Origin: an uncultured Porphyromonadaceae bacterium
GTDB lineage: Bacteria; Bacteroidota; Bacteroidia; Bacteroidales; Muribaculaceae
Length of the DNA stretch: 64,000 bases
Reading direction: 5' to 3'
NCBI GenBank assembly: GCA_947073495.1
Contig: CAMTMX010000002.1
Location: 27,829 to 91,828, forward strand
The notes under the pieces were generated by a model. The model worked only from the letters and a program-made list of their open reading frames with translations. It made no database searches and was not told the origin of the DNA. Each line of letters starts with the position of its first letter. Position 1 is the first letter of the stretch. Made by a program: the position numbers and the translations under genes. Positions 58,124 to 64,000 of this stretch are shown here, piece by piece.

Positions 58124-60676
58124 TTATATCCGGATGCTTCTCTTAGAACCGGAATATTCAATCCTTTTGCTTGTGCCGTCAGGAAGGATTACGTTGAATA
58201 TCCGTTTTTTTTGCATACCGTCAAATTCTCCTTTCCTCTTGCCGATAGTAAGGCGGCGGGTGGAATCTTCCCAGATAATAGGTATTGTGGAGAATGCACC
58301 TTTCTCATAGTTGTAGTTGTCGCCCTCATCTTCGTAGAGTGTGAAGGTGCAGTCTGCTCCGGGATATACGTGCAGGTCTATCGGAGAATCGGCGTTATCG
58401 GCAGCAAATTGTCCGGCTTGTTTCATCGGTATGATGGATCCGGCTTTCGCGAATACCGGTATCGTGGCGATTGTCTCTTTTGTCAAGGCGATTGTGCCTC
58501 CGTCATATCTCTTGCCGTTGCGGAAATCATACCATCCGCATCCTTCGGGTAGATACGTGGACCATTCCTTCACCCCTCCCTCCACGATGGGCGACACGAG
58601 CAGCGACGGTCCGAACATATATTCGTATTTTTGCTGCAGTGCATTCTCATCGGTGGTGAAATCCATCACCAACGGGCGCATCATCGTGTAGCCATCTCGG
58701 CTTACGCTTGCTGATACGGAATAGATGTAGGGCATAAGTTCGTATCTCATGCCGATGAATTTACGTGCCACGGAGTCAACCTCATTGCCGTAACGCCATG
58801 GTTCGGTATTGCTCATGTAGCCATGCACGCGCATCAGCGGAAGGAATGTGCCGACCTGTAGCCAGCGCAGCAGCATCTCCTTATATTCCTCATTCTCATA
58901 TTGGTTGCCGGGACGGAAGAATCCACCCGCATCAAATGTCCACCATGGGAGTCCGGTTACCATCTGTCCGAGACCGCCGGTTATCTGTCGGCGTAATGTC
59001 TCCCAGTCGTGTCCTACATCGCCCGACCACGTGGCGGCGGCATAGCGTTGCATGCCCGGAAATCCGCTGCGGGTCAGTATCATTGCGCGTTTATGAGGCG
59101 CATCCTTGCGCAGCCCTTCATAGACGGTGCGGTTGACGAAGAGCGGGAAAGCATTGCGGTAGACCTCCCCGGGTAGTTTCCCGCCATTTATGCGTCGTCC
59201 CTGAAGGTCATCGTTTTCCGGCTCCGTGGCGTCTTGCCACCATGCATCTATTCCGTATGGCTTCAGCAGACGGCTGCTGAAGTTGTCCCAGTAATAGCCT
59301 GCCGCTTCCGGATTGAAGAAGTCAACCCATTCGCTTCCCGGCAATAGATAGCCTCTCTCTTTGGCTACCTTGCCTACCTCCGAGTTTACGTCAAGTTTTG
59401 ACCATACGGAGATCATAAGCCGGATGTCGGCATCATGAAGGGAATCCACCATCAGCTTTGGGTCGGGATATTTGTCAAGGTCGAAGCACATTGCGTTCCA
59501 GCCATGTCGTCCCCAATATTGCCAGTCCTGTACGATCACGTCTATCGGTATCTGACGCCGACGGAACTCGTCGGCATTTTCAAGCAGTTCCTTCTGTGAG
59601 TCGAAACGTTCGCGGCAATGGATGTAGCCGAGAGTCCACTGCGGCATCATCGGGGCGGGTCCCGTCAGCTGGCGGTAGGAGGCGATCACCTCATCTGGAG
59701 TGCCTGAAAAGACGGTGTAGTCTATCCCTGTCGACACGGGTGAGCGTAATTCCGTCTCATTTATATTCTTGCGCCAATGGAGTGTCGGCGCGTCATGACT
59801 CTCTCCCTCCACTCTCACGCGATGCTTGCCTTTGTCGAGTGTGGTCATCAGGGATGTGGTCGGCGGTAGCCAGAGGTTGTTGAAATCCACAAGCACTTTT
59901 CCGTCGACCGATAGCTTATATTTCCGGGCCATCCGTTGCCCCACGTCAAGAAGTAGGCAGTATTCACCGGTCTCTGGTATATTCATCTCCCCTTCAAATG
60001 CGTTCACGCTGCGTGTCTCGCGGGCATTGCCGGTGGATGTGGTGATATCTACGGTGAATGAATCCCCTTCGGTGCCTGCCGGGGTCAGACTGACTGAATC
60101 GGATGCAGGATTTAGCTCGGTAAGTCCGTAGTTGTTCCAGAGAAGACCATATCCCTTATTGGAGAGTATGAAGGGGATTGAGATCTGAGTGTTGACCTGG
60201 GTCAGACGGCGTGAGAGTCCGCGTAGATTCAGGTATCCGTCCTGAAACTGACCGGTGCCGTAGATGTATTCATCGGCAGGTGAATGAAAACGTTGTCCTG
60301 ATATTGTGGTGGGTTCATTCTGTATGGTGGATGGTTGCGATATTCGGGAATGTTCCACCTCGCGGAGAATCACGTTGCCATCTGCGTTGATGAAAGTGAT
60401 GGCATCAGCGGTGGAGTCGTAGGTGGCAGTCAGATTCTTCACTTTCAAAGTGTTGCCGGAAATGCTGCTTTCCACATTCTGCGGATTGACGTATATCAGT
60501 TCATCGGTGGTATGCCCTTGCTGGCCATCTATCTTTACGCGTATCGCATTATCACTCATCGGAATAAGGACGATATCTCCCCCTGTGCGTGCTATCGTGA
60601 GGTTGTCTGCGGTCACTGAGGGGGCAAATAGTATTCCTGCCAATAACGTGGTAATCAAGTTTCTATGATGATTCAT
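58124..60676 (-). CDS. GH31 alpha-glycosidase with PA14-like insert (alpha-xylosidase/alpha-glucosidase)
   Basis: 850 residues with a signal peptide (ITTLLAGILFAPSVTA). Residues about 215-310 form an insert with PA14-like pattern (MNIPETGEYCLLLDVGQR), as in xyloglucan-active GH31 xylosidases. The nucleophile region is GIDAWWQDATEPE (D482) and the acid/base TWSGDVGHDWETL (D553). The C terminus is DUF5110-like. The PA14 insert favours alpha-xylosidase, but alpha-glucosidase is possible. Long structured leader and strong promoter upstream. Confidence 0.93.
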   Translation of the reverse strand: MNHHRNLITTLLAGILFAPSVTADNLTIARTGGDIVLIPMSDNAIRVKIDGQQGHTTDELIYVNPQNVESSISGNTLKVKNLTATYDSTADAITFINADGNVILREVEHSRISQPSTIQNEPTTISGQRFHSPADEYIYGTGQFQDGYLNLRGLSRRLTQVNTQISIPFILSNKGYGLLWNNYGLTELNPASDSVSLTPAGTEGDSFTVDITTSTGNARETRSVNAFEGEMNIPETGEYCLLLDVGQRMARKYKLSVDGKVLVDFNNLWLPPTTSLMTTLDKGKHRVRVEGESHDAPTLHWRKNINETELRSPVSTGIDYTVFSGTPDEVIASYRQLTGPAPMMPQWTLGYIHCRERFDSQKELLENADEFRRRQIPIDVIVQDWQYWGRHGWNAMCFDLDKYPDPKLMVDSLHDADIRLMISVWSKLDVNSEVGKVAKERGYLLPGSEWVDFFNPEAAGYYWDNFSSRLLKPYGIDAWWQDATEPENDDLQGRRINGGKLPGEVYRNAFPLFVNRTVYEGLRKDAPHKRAMILTRSGFPGMQRYAAATWSGDVGHDWETLRRQITGGLGQMVTGLPWWTFDAGGFFRPGNQYENEEYKEMLLRWLQVGTFLPLMRVHGYMSNTEPWRYGNEVDSVARKFIGMRYELMPYIYSVSASVSRDGYTMMRPLVMDFTTDENALQQKYEYMFGPSLLVSPIVEGGVKEWSTYLPEGCGWYDFRNGKRYDGGTIALTKETIATIPVFAKAGSIIPMKQAGQFAADNADSPIDLHVYPGADCTFTLYEDEGDNYNYEKGAFSTIPIIWEDSTRRLTIGKRKGEFDGMQKKRIFNVILPDGTSKRIEYSGSKRSIRI

Positions 60677-60709
60677 CGGTCAGTTGCTTTATATCTTTAT
60701 AATTAAATG

Positions 60710-60797
60710 GTTTAAGGTTTAATGTTTATGGTTTATGATCATTAAATTTTGTATAATGAAAAGATTCGTGGATTTTCGTGAATCTTAAACCTTAAAC
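60710..60797 (-). promoter_or_regulatory. Inverted repeats in the GH31 leader
   Basis: GTTTAAGGTTTA (60710-60721) and TAAACCTTAAAC (60786-60797) are exact reverse complements and enclose a second stem AAGATTC/GAATCTT. The leader of GH31 can therefore fold into a long hairpin that may control translation or RNA stability. Confidence 0.5.
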
Positions 60798-60828
60798 TAT
60801 AAACTTCACTTCAGTGGGTTACAATATG

Positions 60829-60859
60829 CAAAGATAGCTCTTTTTGTCAAATCGGCAAA
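60829..60859 (-). promoter_or_regulatory. Promoter of the GH31-M64 operon
   Basis: On the minus strand TTTG (60859-60856), 19 bases, TATCTTTG (60836-60829). Gives a leader of about 145 bases. Confidence 0.75.
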
Positions 60860-60883
60860 TTGCGAAGTGTAACTAAATGAAAT

Positions 60884-60918
60884 ATACCCCAAAAGTTGGA
60901 TAAAAACTTTTGGGGTAT
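60884..60918 (-). terminator. Intrinsic terminator after serpin 1
   Basis: A perfect 14-bp stem (ATACCCCAAAAGTT with AACTTTTGGGGTAT) and 7-base loop, 22 bases after the serpin stop. Confidence 0.8.
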
Positions 60919-60940
60919 GGTTGCCATGATATCTGATTTC

Positions 60941-62215
60941 TCAGATGTCGGTGATTCTTCCAGATATTATGCAGGCTCCTGTGCTTGTCTCATTAAGGAA
61001 GAAATAAAATGGTCTGTCTACAGTTACGGAATATGACTTTCCGGCTAATGGAGCAAGTATGTCAACAATACCTCCTGTAACAGCGGCAGCCTTGACACCT
61101 TTCTCATCTATCTGGAATGCGGCTCCCTGAAGGAATGTGATATAGCCGTCCTCTATGGCTGGATCAAACATATCCAGTCGGAGATCCCGGTTGACTTCCG
61201 GTAGATTCCCTGATGCAAATATATTGTTCAGTCTTATTTCGTTCTCAATCTTGAATTTGGGTATTCCGACAGATAGATTGCACAATACGGATTCTTGCAT
61301 CAGCTTATTCATAGTTTCCGGCGTTAGCATGGAGTTGGCTTCTTCAAGCGACAGCTTTTCATTAGGTAGCACAATTCTAAGATTGAATGCTGAGTTGCCG
61401 AAATTAAGTGAGAACATTTTGAAATTTCCGTCGTCGGCATATAGTCTGTTGGCGGAATATGCATGCATCATATCCACCTGGGCAGGTCCGTTGCTTCCGT
61501 TGAAAATCTGTTTCTTGGTGTTCTCCTCAAGGAATGTTCCCTCTTTCCATAATCCTTTGAAATATACGGCATTCAGGAATACTGCAAGCGTGGCAGGGTC
61601 AAGCTGCTTAATAAATTCGGGAATAAGTCCGGCAGTCTGTGTGGAACACCATTTGTTGATGTCTTTTATCACCTTGTTTATATTCCCCTTAAAATCATTG
61701 TAGCTGATTATTGCCTCATACTCCTTATTCATTAGGGAAGAGAATGAGTCCGTAAGTTTGAATTGATTGTTTACCCATATTGAATTTGCAAGTTTCAATT
61801 CAGTCTGGTTATCAAGTTTGGGTAATTCGGTGAGTAGTATTTCGGCGAGTTCATTCAATGCGTTTATGTCGCTTGTGCCGAGATATCCCGCGATTTTCGT
61901 TTGCACTTCCTGATCTGTGCCGTTGGCAATCATTGCGAGCACCATAGATGCCGATAGAGGTGATACGGAGAAGTTTTTTGATGTGAAACTTGCATCATTA
62001 TCAACAAAATTAGCGGCATCGGTGGTGAACCCGATATAGAAATCCATAAGGGATCGTGCGGCAGCACGGGTTTCGGAAGATAGCTGTATGTCTACCCGTT
62101 CATTCGGGGTTACGTTATCTGGACCATTATCAATGGAATCTGAAGAACATGCTATTGGTATGAATGCTCCGAGAACAATCATGCAGCTACTGATGATTAG
62201 ATTTATTTTCTTCAT
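60941..62215 (-). CDS. Serpin-family protease inhibitor lipoprotein 1
   Basis: 424 residues with lipobox FIPIACSSD (cysteine 23). Serpin landmarks: NFSVSPLSASMVLAMIANG, LNAVYFKGLWKEGTF, QVDMMHAYSANRLY, and the reactive-loop hinge DEKGVKAAAVTGG, followed by VTVDRPFYFFLNETSTGACIISG. The small residues in the hinge suggest an inhibitory serpin. Anchored on the surface it could protect against host or self proteases. It is paralogous to the next gene and separated from it by a decayed peptidase fragment. Confidence 0.95.
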   Translation of the reverse strand: MKKINLIISSCMIVLGAFIPIACSSDSIDNGPDNVTPNERVDIQLSSETRAAARSLMDFYIGFTTDAANFVDNDASFTSKNFSVSPLSASMVLAMIANGTDQEVQTKIAGYLGTSDINALNELAEILLTELPKLDNQTELKLANSIWVNNQFKLTDSFSSLMNKEYEAIISYNDFKGNINKVIKDINKWCSTQTAGLIPEFIKQLDPATLAVFLNAVYFKGLWKEGTFLEENTKKQIFNGSNGPAQVDMMHAYSANRLYADDGNFKMFSLNFGNSAFNLRIVLPNEKLSLEEANSMLTPETMNKLMQESVLCNLSVGIPKFKIENEIRLNNIFASGNLPEVNRDLRLDMFDPAIEDGYITFLQGAAFQIDEKGVKAAAVTGGIVDILAPLAGKSYSVTVDRPFYFFLNETSTGACIISGRITDI

Positions 62216-62236
62216 AATGGGATGATATTTAAATGA

Positions 62237-62420
62237 TTATTGAATGTCAGATCTGATAAGTATACTATGATCAAGATTGAAATTATGTCCTCCCGCATTC
62301 CAATCGGTATCATATGGACTGTAAAAAATATTATCGTATGATCCTGAATATCCCCAATTCATGGATATGCTGGATGTTGTTTCCGTTTTGATGATTTCAT
62401 TTGTCCAAGGATAGCTATTA
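62237..62420 (-). pseudogene. Fragment resembling the C terminus of a C10 (streptopain-like) cysteine peptidase
   Basis: Between the two serpin genes the minus strand reads ISMNWGYSGSYDNIFYSP, then DTDWNAGGHNFNLDHSIL and a stop. The pattern NWG-x-G ... GG-x-NF(N) ... resembles the end of C10 peptidases; the catalytic Cys/His parts are absent, so it is a relic. The match is by eye only. Confidence 0.5.
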
Positions 62421-62421
62421 T

Positions 62422-63702
62422 CTAAGGCTCGGAAATATAACCGGATAGAATACATGCATTTGTGCTAAATTCAGTAATAAAAAAGAAGAACGGTCTGTTG
62501 ACTTTGAAAACACTTGGATTTTCAGAGTCGGAACCACCGAATCCAAAGATAAAATCTCCTTTGGAGGCACTTGCAATCTCAGCACCTTTTTCGTCAAGTT
62601 TCAAGGATGTGGCGTGTTGCATATCAAGGAAAGCCTCAAATTCTTCATTTGCAAATGTCGCGGTGATAACTCCTGATATTTTGGAAAGTCCACTTCTCTT
62701 GAGAATGGAATTCAATGATAGGGATGAGACAAGATTAATTTTGGGGAATTCGACTATAAAAGTATCTTTAAATGAGGATTCATTAAGAACATCGAGATTC
62801 TTTTTGGCTAATATATCCACAACGTTTATTGTAGGAATCCCCGGCTTGGGCATCACCACCCACATACCGAATGCAGAATTTCCGAATTCAAGAAATACAG
62901 CTTCAAAATTATCATTCTCACAACAAGAGAGAACTGATGGTTCGGACACCATCATGTCAACTGTTTTATTGCCGTTTTCCCCTTTGAATGAATCTTTTTT
63001 AGTATTCTTCTTTGTAAACAAGTTGGCAGACCACGGCGAATTGAAATATATAGAGTTCAGTGCGATTGCTGCGGTTAATGGATTTATGTGGTCAATAATA
63101 TTCGGGATCTGTCCATTCGTGTGGTTATGACACCATGAATTTATTTTTTTTACGGTTTCGGATTCTTGCCCTGAAAAATTTTCATTGTGTATCCCCGCAG
63201 TATAATAATCGGTCAGAAGGGATTGAAATTCTTGCTTTGCCGTAAGCGGATTATTGATCCAGAAAGAATTTGCGATAGAGCATGAAGAGAGTTCGTCAGC
63301 AAGGGGAAGTTCTTCGATAAATTGAGCACACAGGGAATTTAGAGATGACAGATTCTCACATCCGAGATATGAGACTATTTCTTGCTGTACCTCTTGGTCA
63401 ACGCCATTTGCCACCATTCCCAGCATCATTGATACAGATAATGGCGAGATAATTATGTTTTTATCCTGACTGTCTGATTCAAGTGCATTTTTCACAGCTT
63501 CAGCTGTGAATGACGTGTAGAAATTCTTAAGATTTTCGGCAGTCGCACGTGTCTGTGCAGTCATCTGTATCGACTTCCTTTCAGATGCGATCAGTTTCTG
63601 ATCTGTATCCGGATTGTCATTTTCGGAAGAGCATGACGTAATGAATCCTAAGCTTCCGAGAAATGCCATTATTGAAATGAATGTAAAAACAGTTAGTCTC
63701 AT
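62422..63702 (-). CDS. Serpin-family protease inhibitor lipoprotein 2
   Basis: 426 residues, lipobox FITSCSSEN. Same blocks as serpin 1 (NIIISPLSVSMMLGMVANG, LNSIYFNSPWSANLF, NKTVDMMVSEPSVLS). The reactive-loop hinge reads DEKGAEIASASKG and the loop is more acidic/glycine-rich (DFIFGFGGSDSEN), so its target protease should differ from that of serpin 1. Ends FFFFITEFSTNACILSGYI. Confidence 0.95.
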   Translation of the reverse strand: MRLTVFTFISIMAFLGSLGFITSCSSENDNPDTDQKLIASERKSIQMTAQTRATAENLKNFYTSFTAEAVKNALESDSQDKNIIISPLSVSMMLGMVANGVDQEVQQEIVSYLGCENLSSLNSLCAQFIEELPLADELSSCSIANSFWINNPLTAKQEFQSLLTDYYTAGIHNENFSGQESETVKKINSWCHNHTNGQIPNIIDHINPLTAAIALNSIYFNSPWSANLFTKKNTKKDSFKGENGNKTVDMMVSEPSVLSCCENDNFEAVFLEFGNSAFGMWVVMPKPGIPTINVVDILAKKNLDVLNESSFKDTFIVEFPKINLVSSLSLNSILKRSGLSKISGVITATFANEEFEAFLDMQHATSLKLDEKGAEIASASKGDFIFGFGGSDSENPSVFKVNRPFFFFITEFSTNACILSGYISEP

Positions 63703-63753
63703 AGTCTTTTATTTTATACGTGGATTGTTTCGGTAAGTATTTTGGATATATGT

Positions 63754-63875
63754 TTAGAGATGGATGTTGAGTACTCCGTTGAAATTTAGATCATCAATTA
63801 TCCATGCATCATCAGTGGAATAAAATGCATCATCAAATTCTCCATCATATTATTTGGGATGGCAATGGAATTTCA
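63754..63875 (-). pseudogene. Second degraded C10-peptidase-like 3' fragment
   Basis: On the minus strand YDGEFDDAFYSTDDAWIIDD and then LNFNGVLNIHL-stop, with a stop codon just before YDG. It resembles the fragment at 62237 in order (YDN-FYSP-D-W...NFN) and again lies 3' of an upstream unit and 5' of a serpin. Weak evidence. Confidence 0.35.
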
Positions 63876-63932
63876 TCTTGACATGCGACAAAAGTCAGAA
63901 ACAATGACACAAATGGAATAATAAGAGGTTGT

Positions 63933-64000
63933 TTAAAAATTATTGTTAACAGAGGTGAGTTTTCGGAGCGTCAACACCACAGCTGCCACCATGAGCATTT
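63933..64000 (-). other. Possible 3' end of a coding region entering from the right edge
   Basis: The minus strand is open from the edge to TAA at 63933 and reads LMVAAVVLTLRKLTSV near the end, a hydrophobic-then-basic ending seen at the C terminus of some transposases. Too short to identify. Confidence 0.2.

Noticed and set aside
62462..63130. 222-codon plus-strand frame
   Set aside because: It is antisense to serpin 2, which has strong family signatures; no independent coding evidence.

Overview
The window looks like a chromosomal segment of a gut Bacteroidales bacterium. The evidence is a complete SusC/SusD polysaccharide utilisation locus (PUL), many secreted glycoside hydrolases with signal peptides or lipoboxes, promoters of the Bacteroidetes type (TTG or TTTG, 18-20 bases, then TAnnTTTG), very few Shine-Dalgarno sequences, and Bacteroidetes-specific families (DUF1735, BF3164-like, DUF4221-like, DUF4230, succinate:quinone reductase of the b558 type). 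A Muribaculaceae-like organism is my best guess; that is inference. I saw no rRNA, tRNA or CRISPR array.

Layout. 1-10168 (minus): a five-gene PUL read right to left, SusC - SusD - DUF1735/F5-8C surface lipoprotein - GH29 fucosidase - GH2 beta-galactosidase (cut by the left edge). 10375-15942 (minus): a membrane-spanning Kelch/winged-helix regulator, a GH16 endo-beta-glucanase and a solitary AAA-ATPase/PD-(D/E)XK protein. 16099-25731: an alpha-mannan/rhamnose cluster made of GH92 (minus) and, divergently, an unassigned TIM-barrel enzyme, a GH76 endo-mannanase, a shortened phosphomannose-isomerase-like protein and a GH78 rhamnosidase. 25910-32821 (plus): ABC-F ATPase, two beta-propeller lipoproteins, a DegT sugar aminotransferase and a MATE exporter. 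33055-36853 (plus): the fumarate reductase/succinate dehydrogenase operon. 37150-48710: an accessory stretch with a cytolysin-like lipoprotein, a DUF4143 ATPase preceded by a 23-bp repeat array, a phosphoribosyltransferase/HAD pair, two DUF4230 proteins, a TPR membrane regulator, and an AT-rich cassette of small lipoprotein + MACPF pore-forming lipoprotein that has been duplicated and whose second copy has decayed, followed by a 118-bp tandem repeat. 48777-60676: Pro/Lys-rich lipoprotein, LpxB, beta-helix lipoprotein, MptE-like protein, SDR epimerase, BF3164-like lipoprotein, a small membrane protein, ferritin, M64 peptidase and GH31. 60941-64000 (minus): two serpin lipoproteins interleaved with apparent C10 peptidase remnants.

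How it works together. Much of the window serves capture of host or dietary glycans at the outer membrane (SusCD with a surface binding protein, exo-enzymes in the periplasm or on the surface) and anaerobic fumarate respiration. The most unusual part is 37-48.7 kb, where two different pore-forming-type lipoproteins (CDC-like and MACPF) sit close together. By analogy with BSAP toxins of Bacteroides, the MACPF cassette is a candidate interbacterial antagonism locus with a paired small lipoprotein of unknown role.
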